Shown one piece after another: positions 10,044 to 20,689 of a stretch of DNA of 64,000 nucleotides. How positions within the stretch are numbered: the stretch's first letter is position 1; the number at the start of each line of letters is the position of its first letter. Under the pieces are notes generated by a model. The model worked only from the letters and a program-made list of their open reading frames with translations. It did no database searches and was not told where the DNA came from. This DNA comes from Adiantum capillus-veneris (taxonomy: Eukaryota; Streptophyta; Polypodiopsida; Polypodiales; Pteridaceae): assembly GCA_014529385.2 (NCBI GenBank), contig CM043969.1:22379946-22443945 (forward strand), given 5' to 3'. The translations under genes were made by a program, and so were the position numbers.

Positions 10044-10894
10044 GCGTAAAGCAATAGAAGTGGAGATAAGAGAGACAACAAAGGAAGCCTTGGAGTGGGA
10101 GCAGAGGGTTTTCAAGTCTATAACCATTCAGAAGATCGATGCCATCAACCTTAGGCGCGAATGGCTTCAACTCTCTCTCCCATATCCATTGTTGAAATAT
10201 GAAGCAGCCACCATCAACAAGCAGATAAGAAAAGAGCCGACCGTACCACTTTACAATGCAGATACCTCACAACAAGAAGGGGTCAGGCTAATTGTTGACT
10301 CTCAACCAAAATGGAGGAAGGCCTGGCTCACAAAGTACCCACAATACCTCATCCACTTGGTAGAGGCACCGAAAAACATCAGAGACAACCTCAGCTTTTG
10401 TCCTCTACCAAGGATCAGGACGTGGAAAGCGAAGGAGATCTTGCGAAGGAGCCAATCCACTTGGCTGAATTACCCTAAGCTGCCAGCCTTGAAGGCAGGT
10501 GAGAGAATAAGTGTCCAATACATGCTAAAAAACCTAACGGGTGCCATCAAAGGTCACTGGCTCACCTGACCTTACGTGCATCATGATGAAGAAAATATGC
10601 AAAACACTTTTAGCAGTATTTGAGACTTTCAAGCCAGGCCAGGTGACAGACAACATCTTTTTCTTCCAGGATACTTACAGATGCGCCTATGATCTGTCTG
10701 GTCAGCCTTCGAAGGAGGTGATACATGCGTTGTATCAAAGGATAATGTTTCTACCATCCTATCACCTCCAGGCCTTTGAAGAAGCGTTCTACATAGGCTT
10801 CTTCACAATAAACACATATATTTTCGGCCCAACAATGACGAACCTGCATGCAAGATACGAATTACTAATCAAGATGCGTGAGACCATACGATGA
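10044..10894 (+). pseudogene. Element D 3' ORF, unknown protein (copy 1)
   Basis: The reading frame runs from the element A junction to TGA near 10567 and continues in a second frame from about 10565 to 10894. The best-conserved parts against copy 2 (28421-29043) are GV.LI..SQP.WRKAWLTKYP, LVEAPK.IRDNLSF, TWLNYPKLP.LKA.ER, TYRCAY.LS and HALYQRIMFLPSYHLQAFEEAFY. The conservation is protein-like despite stops. It lies directly before the polypurine tract, the position of extra or env-like ORFs in some plant retroelements. I recognise no domain, signal peptide or membrane segment and assign no function. Confidence 0.5.
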
Positions 10895-10949
10895 AGAAGC
10901 GGATCAGCAGCGGCCATGTCGGGGATGACATGAGCAAGGAGGGGGGGAG

Positions 10950-11859
10950 TGTTAGAAGCTGGACACACCCATGGAAACTAACTACTCGGAGGATTGTCAT
11001 TTTTTGTAATTATTCATTTATTGAGGAAACTTGATTTTTCACCTTGTAAATATTGGGACTTACAGAAGTTTCCAGATTGTATCCCAGTTTTGATAGATAG
11101 ATGGAGTAGTTGGTTGATTTTGGAACTTTAGGGTTTGAGAATTGTAAGGTATATATACCACTTTTTGACCTTAATGAAAAAAACTTTTGTCATTGAGCGA
11201 GCGTACTGTGTACGAGAGAGAGAGTGTGAGCTTCATCTTGACGCTACTTGTGCAATGGTGGTCGTAATCGAGTGCAAAGAAGTGCAGCGTGTTGCCCCCG
11301 ACGAGAGCTACGCGTCGATACCTACATTGCGCGCGTACGGTCCAGTTTTGCGAGCTCCTTCTGCGAGATTCATTTGGTGATTGGGTGAGCATACGTTGTC
11401 CGATTTTGCATTGCAGCATATCCACGCGTTCACATTGAGTAGAACTACACATTAAGCACTTTAGATTTTGGAAACGAAGACCTGTAAATTTCGGCCAGAC
11501 ATCCTACGTTATTTTGCACCAAGTGTTTTGGGTTGGGATTTTGGTTCATAGACCTTAGGGAGAGTGACCTATTGGTGTTAGTAGGGTCTCATTCAAGTTC
11601 TATGGCGTTTCGAGATTGTTTGATGGGTGTTCGGCTCTAGAAAGCGTTGTATGAAGTTTCCTCTTATGCACTCTTGAAGGCTGTGACTTAGACATTTGGT
11701 AGAGAGCTCTGTAGGAATTAGTCAGGAGTCGGTTGAGTGTAGGTTGACACCTTACGCTTGCTTCCATGCGCCTGCGGGTCGAGCTTCGTCCTTAGCTGAT
11801 ATTATATGTTAGGTGATTTCTCGCTATGCTGACGTCCGTCGTGGCGTATCCATCCAACA
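10950..11859 (+). repeat. Element D LTR, copy 1 (910 bp)
   Basis: It starts TGTTAGAAGC after the purine tract and ends ATCCAACA; TGTT and AACA form the short terminal inverted repeat. The copy at 29130-30051 shows the same ends and general sequence. Confidence 0.85.
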
Positions 11860-11899
11860 GGTCAAGAAGGACTACCTTGCAATGGAAGAGAAAACAAAA

Positions 11900-14580
11900 A
11901 ACTTGTCATTATTGCTAGAAGGTTGTTACTTGTGTTGCTGCTGGTCCCTGCAAAATCTATTATGTTTTGCCTAGAGATGGTACAATGTCGCGAACGACTG
12001 GCAATACATGTTGGTCAACATTATCATAATGTTAAGGTAGGAACCTCCACTGTTGCTATTTCAAGTGTGCAAAAACTGGTAGGTGCAATACTAAAAATTG
12101 AAAAGGGTGGCCCAAGAAAAGTTCAAATGTTGGTGGCTCAACAACTTGTGCTCCACTCCTTGATTGGTGAGGAAGCTGAAGTTACATCTAATGTACAATT
12201 CAATGATTTTTTGGAAGAAACGATGCCACTTGTTCAAACCAAAGGGTATGAGAAACTCAGTTTTGTTCCTTGAATTTTTTATTTTTTAAACTATTATGGA
12301 TTTAACTTTCTTATGATTCATCATGTAGGTTTTCTTCAATTGTTTCAAAGGAGAGGAAGAGTCAAGGTGTTGTTATTGGGGATGGATATGATAGTATTTT
12401 AATGCTTCAAAAAAAGTGCATATTTTCTTTTTTCCATGGGAGTAGATTTCTTGGACAGGGTGAAGAGGATGACAAGTGCTTCCTATTTAAAATGTCCACT
12501 AAGGGACGATGTTCTGAGATTGATCTAGTAAATCGGATGAAAAGAACTCAAACTGGTGACTTAAGAAATGCCTCGGTACATTTTGATTTCACCCATAGAA
12601 TAGATGGATGGGCAACAATGCCATGCTCAGTTTATGGTCCAAGGTAATCTTTAAATATTTAAATATCTTGTATTTATTCATCATTAAATAAGAGAAGATG
12701 TGTGAAAATATTTATGTTGAATATCTTGCAGCATACGATCACTGCAAATAATTGCTATAGGTGAAACTAAAGAGGAGGATGCAAAGACTCGAGTTATTTT
12801 TTTGGGAGAACCTTAATTCAACAATGAAAAAGTACGGACATGGTGTAGTTGACTTTGCAGGTTTTATGTTTGATGAGACTGGTGCAAATTGAAATGCTAT
12901 TTGAATAGTCTTCAATGGTGGGATAGATACTATCATGAAGGGACGTGAACGGTCATGCCTATTTCATTGGGATCAAAGTCTCCACAAATATGCTAAAACG
13001 TGGATACCTCAACATCTAACAAATCAACACATTGATATGTGTGAGGAATGGAGAGCTTGTAAGATTATTGTTCTTGTATCTCAAAAGGAACTTTCACTTC
13101 AAAAATGGTGGAGACAGTATCTATCTATAGAGAGCATCACAAGAGTGAGCAGATGGTTTAAATGGTGGGAGCGACGATTTTCACATTGGGGAGGGATTGG
13201 AGCAGATGTACGTACCTTTATGACAATCTATATTTTTAGCAAAATTTATAAACTTTGCATACATGAAATTTATAGGTTGGTCTAAGTCCGTGGGAGCGGG
13301 CACAAATTCCCAATGTTAATTTATCAGAAAGTGTGCATGCCAGTTGGTTAGCGGGTGAAGGTGGAAAGAGAAAAATATCCTTGTGTGATGCCTGTGTAAC
13401 AGATGTTATAAACTCATATATTCAATGTGTAGAGCGTTTAGGATATACTAATGGGCATTATATAGGAACGGGTCCCACAATGGAGACCTTGCTTTCTCGA
13501 GTTGAATCTCAACAAACTCCAACTCCAACCAACGTGGCCCATCTATTACACAAGGCTGTTTTAGGGACTCCAATGTATGCGCAACCAATTTTGCATGGAG
13601 AAAAAGAAACAGTGTAACGCAAAAAGAAGTGTAGAACAAGAACAAGTAGCTCCCATCAGCCGAAATATGTCATGGAATCTAAGTGATGAAACCATCGCGG
13701 CAGTCAACCCAACAAAATCACGTTTGATACCCAAGGACTAGGTATTTCTAAGATTCCACTGCAAATTAGTGATAGTGATGATGATATTGGATCTAAAAAG
13801 AAACAACCACATCTTTGTCATCTCAAAGAAACAATGTGTTTGAGAGTGATGTACCACACACTTAGTGGGCCCTGAGGAGAATGCCCATTCAAAGTCAAAG
13901 AAAGTGTTTTGGAATTGTAGGGAGAAAAAATTTTGACAATATCTTGCAAAGTCACTTTGTTGGTCTTGTTGTTCCATGTATATGATCCAAAAGAATGTTC
14001 AAGGGTAAAACAATTGAGCAATGGTTATGTTTTTGTAATCATGATATTTTGCATACTTAATCAATCAAAAGACAAGTCAAAGATTTACCTCCTACTCCAA
14101 ATGTTTGGCCTATAGCAAGAGGGACAGATATCTCCACATAGGAACTTGTAGTGCTGCATCAGAGTGGATTTAGGACAGATAATTCAATGGTAAATGCACA
14201 ACCTTTGGCTAGCAATTGTGAAGAAGGTGGTGGCAGCTCGGAGAAGAAAAAGTGGAGGCATGGAATCTCTATAGAAGCCATGAAGAAATTGGAAGCATGT
14301 AATAGTATGATAGCTATATTTTTGGATGAAGTGAAAACGTCTCAAGAGCATGTAGTTTTCCGAGTTCTCACTAAAAATAGTTATGAGATTCATATAAAAG
14401 AGAGTCCAACATGTACGTGTCCGGATTTTTAAAAGCGAGAGAAGACCAAAAAATCCTTTTTGGCATGCAAACATATGTACTATGTGTACACGAAAGTGCT
14501 CGAACTTGAATGTAAGGAGCACATGATTATTCATCAGCCAACCCTCTCACCAATGCACATCGCCTTTATTCTTAGACAAC
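11900..14580 (+). pseudogene. Decayed MULE (MuDR-type) transposase with C-terminal SWIM zinc finger, multi-exon
   Basis: Exons with canonical borders can be followed: to 12245 (donor GTATGA), 12329-12643 (donor GTAATC), 12732-13207 (donor GTACGT), then 13276 onward (after TATAG). The joined protein shows a MULE-type transposase region: FDFTHRIDGWATMP, then VVDFAGFMFDETGANWNAI, then RERSCLFHWDQSLHKYAKTW. A later NLSESVHASW segment follows. The C-terminus is a SWIM finger (CTC at 14412, C.H at 14465-14473) broken by TAA at 14430-14432. Exon 3 contains a frameshift and a stop. MULE plus SWIM is the usual domain order of MuDR-like transposases. No terminal inverted repeats were found. It is inactive as it stands. 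Confidence 0.65.
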
Positions 14581-14599
14581 CAAGGAGGATTTCTCCCTC

Positions 14600-15774
14600 C
14601 ATTTAATTACAACTAGTTTGATATGCATCTTTCACTAAACTAGAATATTGTTCTATGATATTGAAGTGTTTTTCTGCATTTATTTTAGTCTATTTCACTT
14701 GTGATTATCTATCTTGGAAAAACATTGTTTATGCAACACAGGAGTTCAAATTTCAAGCAAAAGACAGAAGCAACTTGCAAGCTATTTGGGAGAAAATTAC
14801 TTGCCTTTGAGAGTGACCATTACATTTATGGTGACTATTCTTTTTTTGTACTCTAATTTTGGTCTTATCCTGTGGTAGTTTAGCGAATGTACTTACATCC
14901 TCAAACTTATGTTGTTTCAAAAAGCTCAATCTTATGGAAAATAGTATTGTACGTCTCTATTTGGCATGGATTTTGACTTTATCGCATTTATATATGTTGT
15001 GTATTATTTAACTCTGAAAATAGTATTGTCTCTATTTGGCATGATTTTTGACTTTATCACATGTATATGTGTTGTGGATTATTTTACTCTCATGACATGC
15101 GCTGCGAACATATTTGACTCTAATGGCATGAGTTGTGAAATGGTGATTTTTTTGGTTTACATTTTCACGTTGTTATGCCCTCTCGGACTCTCTCTCTCTT
15201 TACATAGTGATATACACCTCTCGAATTTTAATTTGTCTCTCTAAAGATTTTAGAATAGAAAACCCCCTCTCTCAAAGATTTAGGATCTCTTCTTCCAATG
15301 GTAATGCACATAGATACTATCTCCCTGGAATTTATACTTTCTCTCTCCGTCAAGCACACATATATGGAGTCTTATGATGATTAAAAATTACATTAAATAG
15401 ATACTTTATGCTATGACACATGTTTGGTTAAAAAACTCTAAAGATTGCTAAAATTAACAAAAAAAACTTGAAATGAAAACTTGCAAATGTTAAATCCCCA
15501 CCTGTAATTAGCCTCTAGCTTTCTTTTCCTATGACGGCTACAAGAGCTTCAAACTTCTTAGCAACTTTGGCAATCCTTAACATTTGGGAACGCATTGCCA
15601 AGTAGTAAAACATGTCTTCTAGCCATATTCTGAGTTGAAGTAGTCTGAGGTTGGCAAACCAATCTCTTAGACTGTTGTCAATCTAGATGAAGAATTGACG
15701 AAAGGGTTCTTGGTGACGGGTGAGGTAACTACAATCAACACTCTTCCTAGCATGCCGAAGACTTTGGTCCCAAT
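14600..15774 (+). other. Non-coding stretch, nothing recognised
   Basis: This is AT-rich sequence with an internal near-duplication of a short phrase around 14940-15060 (ACTTTATCGCATTTATAT versus ACTTTATCACATGTATAT). I see no ORF with family resemblance, no RNA gene and no clear element border. Confidence 0.5.
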
Positions 15775-16257
15775 TTATAGCATCACAATGGAATCTGTGC
15801 CAGATTCAACAGTGGCATCTGTACCCATAGCCACAACTGCATCAAGAAGGGCATCTATGACAGCATGAACAATACTTTGTGTTCCACCATCATTAACATT
15901 GCCATCAGCAACAGCATCTGTGCGAGCATCAACTTCCATAGCATCCACAATGTCATTTGTGCAGGCATCAACTACCGTAGCGTCAACAATGGCATCTATG
16001 AAGGCATCAACTGTGGTAGCATCATCAATGGCATCTGTGCCGAATTCAACAGTGGCATCTATATCCATAGCCACAACTGCATCAAGAAGGGCATCTATGA
16101 CAACATGAAAAATAATTTCTGTTCCACCATCATTAACATTGCCATCAGCAGCAAAATCTGTGCAAGCATCAACTTCCATAGCATCCACAATGTCATTTGT
16201 GCACGCCTCAACTAGCGTAGCATCAGGAATGGTATCTGTGCAGGCATCAACTACCAT
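15775..16257 (-). pseudogene. Acidic-repeat coding region of the minus-strand gene (160 aa)
   Basis: The protein is made of two 80-residue repeats rich in Asp, Ala, Val and Thr (VDACTD, NDIVDAMEVDA, NVNDGGT, VIDALLDAVVAM). It is homologous to one unit at 28119-28439, where the gene continues into an FCP1-like domain. Here the sequence stops at 15775 and the downstream domain is missing. The ORF is open on this strand over two repeat units, which favours real coding on the minus strand. Its function is unknown. Confidence 0.45.
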
Positions 16258-16300
16258 AGCATCATCAATGGCATCTATGCCAAATTCAACTGTGGTGGGG
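15781..16300 (-). repeat. 240-bp tandem repeat (about 2.2 units)
   Basis: The phrase CATCANNAATGGNATCTNTGCC recurs at 15781, 16021 and 16261, a period of 240 bp (80 codons). Units differ by scattered substitutions. Confidence 0.85.
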
Positions 16301-16350
16301 GTGCAATGGATTTCACATGCCTTCTAAAGAAATCTTCTAATTGCATGAAG

Positions 16351-16780
16351 TTACAAAAAAACACACTCATTGCTTTGCATTTGGTTTCTTTCTCTTCCTA
16401 ATTGAATCAAGAGGTATATCCACCTAAGTTCTTGGGAGTCGATTTCTTGCGCTTTGGTGTTGGCTTCTTCCTCGCTGGAGGGGGTGTTGCTTTCACCGCA
16501 TCTGCACAACTGCCTCATCTGATGCATCGTCTCTAGTTTCCATACTTGGTGATGCTTTGGCACTCAACGGAGAACGCAACATCCTTCTTGGAGTTAGTTG
16601 TTGCCTAGGTGATTTGACTGCAGAAGACTTTTCCATCAAGATATCTTCAACTACTCCACGTATTGCATCCCCTACGACAGACTCCGCTTCAAGGGCTGGC
16701 TGCATCCCGCGGGTAGACTCCGCTTCAAGGCCTGGCTGCATCCCTGGGGTAATCAGGCCATTCTTCCTTGTGGAATGCAT
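16351..16780 (-). pseudogene. Low-complexity exon region of the minus-strand gene
   Basis: The minus-strand frame at 16780-16493 encodes a Ser/Arg/Glu-rich segment with a short internal duplication (GMQPGLEAES / GMQPALEAES). A second frame (16563-16351) continues with SSEEEANTKAQEIDSQE. It sits between the splice-bordered exons upstream and the acidic repeats downstream, so it is probably part of the same gene, with a frame change or intron near 16500. Confidence 0.35.
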
Positions 16781-16888
16781 AGTCTTGTTGGAGCAAGCAT
16801 GCGATGATTTTTCTACAAAGCAAGCTATTTACAAAGTCTCACTTGGAGTATCCCAAAATACACACATAAATACTGATTTTGGTACCTA

Positions 16889-16967
16889 CCAGTGGCCTGC
16901 GTAGAGACTCTCTCTGTTTTTGTCCTCAATGATTCTTGTATACAGGTCTCTGCTGCAATGTCTGTAC
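16889..16967 (-). pseudogene. Short predicted exon of the minus-strand gene
   Basis: On the minus strand, TTTGCAG precedes GTACAGACATTGCAGC and the segment ends before GTAGGTACC. Its translation (GTDIAAETCIQESLRTKTER...) joins in phase with the preceding exon at 17057-17440. The splice sites are canonical; expression is not shown. Confidence 0.35.
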
Positions 16968-17056
16968 CTGCAAATGATTTCATTAAATGCAAGAGTTTAA
17001 ACTACCAATGGAAAGTGGGCCTGCAATAGTAGTAGTAAATAATTGACACAGTGACT

Positions 17057-17440
17057 ACCTGCACTTGATTCTTTCATCTCACTCTTCACCTTCAGACCAA
17101 TCATATGCTTAGCTCTAGGGGGAACAGACATGTTGCAATCTAGTGCAACACAATAGCCATAGTCCCTACATACATGCGCGAAGCATAGCATATGGTACAC
17201 ATGGGTGCAAGGCAGGGAGAATACATCCAAGCTTTTGGCATCGAACGGGAATCCACATCCTACACAATGGTAGAACCCATTAAGTGCCACCTCGCTAGTG
17301 CTCTGCTTAAAATCCACAAGAGGAAAAGGCTTCATCAAACTGGCTCCCATGTTATGTGAAGTCCTCTCCATGGTAACACAAAATTTAAAGTGCTTTGATT
17401 CCTGTGCTATGTTGGTCTCTTCTTCTGCAAGTAGTGCCTG
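17057..17440 (-). pseudogene. RING-like Cys/His exon of the minus-strand gene
   Basis: The exon opens after TTTTTTTCACAG, reads ALLAEEETNIAQESK... and runs to donor GTAGTCACTG. It contains HCVGCGFPFDAKSLDVFSLPC, then THVYHMLCFAHVCRDYGYC and VALDCNMSVP. The spacing of Cys and His resembles a RING or other cross-brace zinc finger, but I cannot match it to a named family. It is open from acceptor to donor. Whether it is part of a transposon accessory gene or a captured host gene is unresolved. Confidence 0.45.
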
Positions 17441-17534
17441 TGAAAAAAAGAAGACAACACATCTAATTTAAGTCTCAATAACCCAACAAAAGCAGATTGC
17501 TGAAAAGAATATTCAGCATGAATCTTATCCCTGT

Positions 17535-17754
17535 GAAAATGTACTGGTGCATCAACTTTAATTTGGAGGCTTGGTGTGACCAAAAGATGAGAAATTTTAC
17601 AAGTTTCTTATTTTTTCCATGTGTAGTAGGCCTTGAACTATAACCTCATGTAAGTATTTTACAAAATGAGTGGATCTACTATGGTTTTGGAGGTTTTTTT
17701 CAAAACCCTGAAAGGACACTTTTATGTCCTGTTAGGTTACCAACCTAGTGTTAA
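17535..17754 (-). mobile_element. Truncated TTAA element (5' end only, inverted)
   Basis: 17535-17750 is the reverse complement of the first about 215 bp of the TTAA element at 37904. It ends in the same TIR (CACTAGGTTGGTAA on the minus strand) and is flanked by TTAA at 17751-17754. The other end is missing. This is a third independent TTAA insertion site. Confidence 0.8.
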
Positions 17755-18334
17755 AGCTATGTCTGCGGGAAGGATATCAAGAAGGATTAAAGTGCAATGG
17801 GTCTTGCCTATACATGTCTTTGTGTCATGTTTGAAAACAATGTACTTGCAGAGGACAAAGACGATATGGCTTAATAGAAGACTTTCTATGACTGAACTGG
17901 ATAATGTACTTGGAGACGGATGGAGTACCAAAGATACTTTTCATATTGGCGATAATATTAGTTGTAGAGTAAGCCCAAATTCTATGTCTATCTCATATCA
18001 ACTATGTCGTCAATCATTAGTTTTGGGCTACGACTATAGGAGATGGAGAAGCAAATTACGTAGTTGGGTTCCTCTCGACTTTAAGGAAAATTGTCTAGAG
18101 TTTGAACTAAAAATCACAACCCATCCACACCCCGAGTATAGAAGCCTTATAGTAGCAACAAATTGGAGACTACATGATGTTAGAGAATCTCTTGAGTTTC
18201 TTGATGAAACATCTCCTGAGTATAGATTCAAAGTGGATGCATTTTTTGTGAGCACGAGGATGGAGAATTCAACCTCTTGTATCACATGCCTTCCCCCAAC
18301 AAGAGTTGTATTTGAGCCACTTGCAAGGACTTGA
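17666..18334 (+). CDS. Unknown ORF (222 aa) whose first codons derive from the TTAA element
   Basis: The ORF is unusually long for this region. Residues 1 to about 30 are encoded by the inverted TTAA element end; the remainder (GRISRRIKVQW... to ...RVVFEPLART) is unique sequence. Motifs such as YDYRRWRSKLRSWVPLDF and LIVATNWRLHDVRESLEFLDE look protein-like, but I recognise no family. The true start is probably after the TTAA element or in an upstream exon. It lies on the strand opposite the surrounding minus-strand exons, so it may be a separate captured fragment. Confidence 0.35.
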   Translation: MSGSTMVLEVFFKTLKGHFYVLLGYQPSVKAMSAGRISRRIKVQWVLPIHVFVSCLKTMYLQRTKTIWLNRRLSMTELDNVLGDGWSTKDTFHIGDNISCRVSPNSMSISYQLCRQSLVLGYDYRRWRSKLRSWVPLDFKENCLEFELKITTHPHPEYRSLIVATNWRLHDVRESLEFLDETSPEYRFKVDAFFVSTRMENSTSCITCLPPTRVVFEPLART

Positions 18335-18549
18335 AAAAACAAGTTCAATATTGTAGTCATTGCATTTTGCAAATATATTTATTTGTTCTCTACCTTATTG
18401 CGATCATTATTTATGTTGTTTTAAACTTACTTGACACCATGATACGCATTTAAGAATCAATAGTTGGTATTAAGTATTTGAAGTACAAAATTATGAATCA
18501 CCAAAGGGTATATGTTCATATGGAAAAAATGAACAAAAGTGTACATAGC

Positions 18550-19207
18550 TTTTGTGGAGTAATCAATCATAAAACTCCACTTTTTTTTTTGTCTGTGAGA
18601 GGATTCTGCATCCTCATAGACCCTTTTTCTTTTGTGTTCAGAAGGGCGTGAAAGTTGAGGAGTGGGTGGTGGTGACTTGGGCTCCTGAGGGCTTGGCACG
18701 AGGGACTTGGTAGGGGTTGGTGCTTTGAGTTCTTGAGGAGTGGTTGGCTTGGGTGACTTGTCAACCTTCTTTGGCAACATAAATGGTACCTTGAAAGGTG
18801 AGCTAGGTGCCTCCCCCTTACTGTTCTTAGTTGTACGACGCTTTTGAACCTTGAATTTTAATGGTGAGTGGAATGGATGGCCCTTTGTATCTGCTCTTTT
18901 TTTTTGCGGGGCTCTTCTTCTTGGTGGGAATCTTCCCCTTGGCAGGGATCTTCTTCTTGGTGGGACTCTTCCTCTTGGCAGGACTCTTCTTGGCATGGCT
19001 CTTCTTTGTAGGACTCTTCTTCTTGTGATCCCTTTTCTTTGTATGGATATTCTTTGCAGGACTTTTCTTCTTGTGATCCATTTTCTTTGCATCCAAACCC
19101 TTTGGGGCTCTACCTTTCTTTGGTGGCAAAGGAGATTCTAGATCATTTGGGTTTATTGATCTTTCCAAACCATAGAAACATCCTTCTCTATCACCCACGT
19201 GACCCAA
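18550..19207 (-). pseudogene. Lys-rich KKKSPAK-repeat exon of the minus-strand gene
   Basis: The minus-strand frame from 19207 reads KKGRAPKG then repeated (K)KKSPAK/T units, similar in composition to histone H1 tails or SPKK-type DNA-binding repeats. A T9 run near 18897-18906 shifts the frame. The continuation (KFKVQKRRTTKNSKGEAPSS...SPQEPKSPPPTPQLSRPSEHKRKR) is Pro/Ser/Lys-rich and nuclear-localisation-like. An alternative frame through the repeats gives Arg-rich sequence, so the frame choice is uncertain. A nuclear DNA-binding role is inference from composition only. Confidence 0.35.
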
Positions 19208-19435
19208 GACTCTGGATAGTCATGCAAATGATACCCCTTGCTAATCTCCAAAACAACTTGAAAGGATTCCTTGCTTGTTAAAAAGGCACTGTGTCACTAG
19301 AGGATCGAGTATGGAAATTTGTATAGCTATAGCCTCTTGAAGATCCCTCATAAGATGCCTGAAAAAGAAAACACATCCCCCAATGAGTCCCTTGTGCCTG
19401 CACATGCACTAATAATTAGCAAAGGGGCAACACAT

Positions 19436-19949
19436 ACCTAAGACAAATAAAGAGCACAGTATCACCAAGCTCAATGTTGGGGTTTACAAGCATACGTGTG
19501 TCTTGAGGGAATATGTCACAGTACACCTCATCATCCCCACACAAGGAAACATCCACCACCATTTGGCCTGTAACTTTTTCATAAAGGAGAGAGTTGGATG
19601 CTCTTAAAATTTCTGCTTGCTCTGTAAGGATAGCATCCTCTGACATCATGTCTTGCTCCCTCTCAACCTCCTTTCCTGCTTTGATATCGTGGGCCTTTCT
19701 TGTCTCATACTGATGTGTAACATCTTCAATGACAACCCTTGAATCTTTTTGCTGCTTGGAAGGGGGGATATTTAAAATTTGGAAGGCTTTAAGATCCTCA
19801 CTAGGAATAAGCTCAAGAGCCTTATCAAACTTGTACCTTAGCCTTGACACAAGCACAAAATCTTTGCTCATAAGTGTGACCCTGTGAGAAAATGCAACTG
19901 CAATGTAGCTATCATTCGTAAAGTCTATGACAAAATCCTCGGCAGTTTC
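19436..19949 (-). pseudogene. Predicted exon of the minus-strand gene, unknown domain
   Basis: It begins after TGCCTTTAG with ETAEDFVIDFTNDSYIAVAFSH, continues through MSKDFVLVSRLRYKF and GDDEVYCDIFPQDTRM, and ends at donor GTATGTGTTG (...DTVLFICL). A following exon after CTTTTTCAG joins in phase (RHLMRDLQEAIAIQISIL) before a frameshift near 19275, then ISKGYHLHDYPESWVTWV. It is open over about 170 codons. No family is recognised. Confidence 0.4.
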
Positions 19950-20318
19950 CTAAAGGCACATCAAGGCTTGAGATTTCCACCTTACTGAAACAAAGGTTTT
20001 GATATTCATCATGCTCACAAGTCTATCTGATATTGGTTTGACAACTCTCATGAAAGGTAGCTTTGGAATCAGACGATGAAAAGACACCAGACGATGCGAT
20101 AGGTGGGCCACCCACAGTCTAGAACATGTCACTATCGTGTTGTATGTGAAGATGCTAAGCTCAAAAGAGCGTGGTGCGGAAACATAAAAAGACCCCGTAC
20201 GACGCAATAGGTGGGCCACCCATAGTCTAGAACTTGTCGCTATCACGTCGTATGTGAAGATGTTGAGCTTGGCCCGGAAACATGGAAGGACACCGCATGA
20301 TGCAATAGGAGCACCCAA
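19950..20318 (-). CDS. Leader-region ORF of the minus-strand gene, low confidence
   Basis: This 122-aa ORF overlaps the 100-108-bp tandem repeats downstream of the minus-strand TATA box. The repetitive translation (RLWVAHL... twice) reflects the DNA repeat. It may be untranslated leader rather than protein. Confidence 0.15.
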   Translation of the reverse strand: MGAPIASCGVLPCFRAKLNIFTYDVIATSSRLWVAHLLRRTGSFYVSAPRSFELSIFTYNTIVTCSRLWVAHLSHRLVSFHRLIPKLPFMRVVKPISDRLVSMMNIKTFVSVRWKSQALMCL

Positions 20319-20350
20319 AGTCTAGAAGACCTCCCTATCGCATCGTACGG
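20082..20350. repeat. About 100-108-bp tandem repeat (three units)
   Basis: The phrase GATGCNATAGGTGGGCCACCCANAGTCTAG recurs at about 20095 and 20203 and, shortened, at about 20301. The spacings are 108 and 98 bp. It lies in the putative leader of the minus-strand gene. Confidence 0.75.
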
Positions 20351-20500
20351 GATAGAGATAAGACGCACTCCGGAAGTGCAAAAAATTGAGCAGAAAAGTG
20401 GTGTGCGGGTCGATGAAAAGATGTCGGAGGATGCTTGGGGTACGACACAACGTGAATGTGTGGTTTAGGGGAAGGTGAAAAATGAACACGTGAGAGAGCT

Positions 20501-20608
20501 TTTTATATAATCGATTGTCCGTACGACGACCGTTGGAAGCATGCCACATGGCACGTGTGCATGGATGACATGTGTCCATAACGGTAATTTTTTAGCACCT
20601 TATATAAA
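20501..20608. promoter_or_regulatory. Candidate divergent promoter with two opposed TATA boxes
   Basis: TATATAAAA reads on the minus strand at 20501-20509, and TATATAAA reads on the plus strand at 20601-20608. The gap of about 90 bp contains a G-box core (CACGTG near 20551); another lies at about 20488. Minus-strand coding starts below 20318 and plus-strand coding at 21067. Promoter activity is inferred from sequence and layout only. Confidence 0.45.
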
Positions 20609-20689
20609 GCTTGATATCGACTTTTGTTGGTGTTGTACTTTTATTGGTGCCGCATGACACGAGAATTTTCTCTCCTTTACTTCTCTCTC

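Larger units (their letters stand above)
10044..11859 (+). mobile_element. Element D copy 1: 3' end of an unclassified LTR retrotransposon
   Basis: A coding stretch is followed by the polypurine tract AGGAGGGGGGGAG (10937-10949) and an LTR. A homologous 3' end lies at 28421-30051. No RT, integrase or gag is visible because element A removed or separated everything upstream of 10044, so the superfamily cannot be assigned. The D sequence after 11859 switches to MULE-like coding sequence. Confidence 0.75.

Noticed and set aside
9916-10569. One continuous ORF across the element A / element D border
   Set aside because: The first 43 codons are LTR sequence; the apparent fusion arises from the insertion junction at 10043/10044.
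15865-16327. Plus-strand Ser/Ala/Thr-rich ORFs opposite the acidic repeats
   Set aside because: The minus-strand frame is open over the whole repeat and continues into an FCP1-like domain in the sister copy, so the plus-strand ORFs are shadows.
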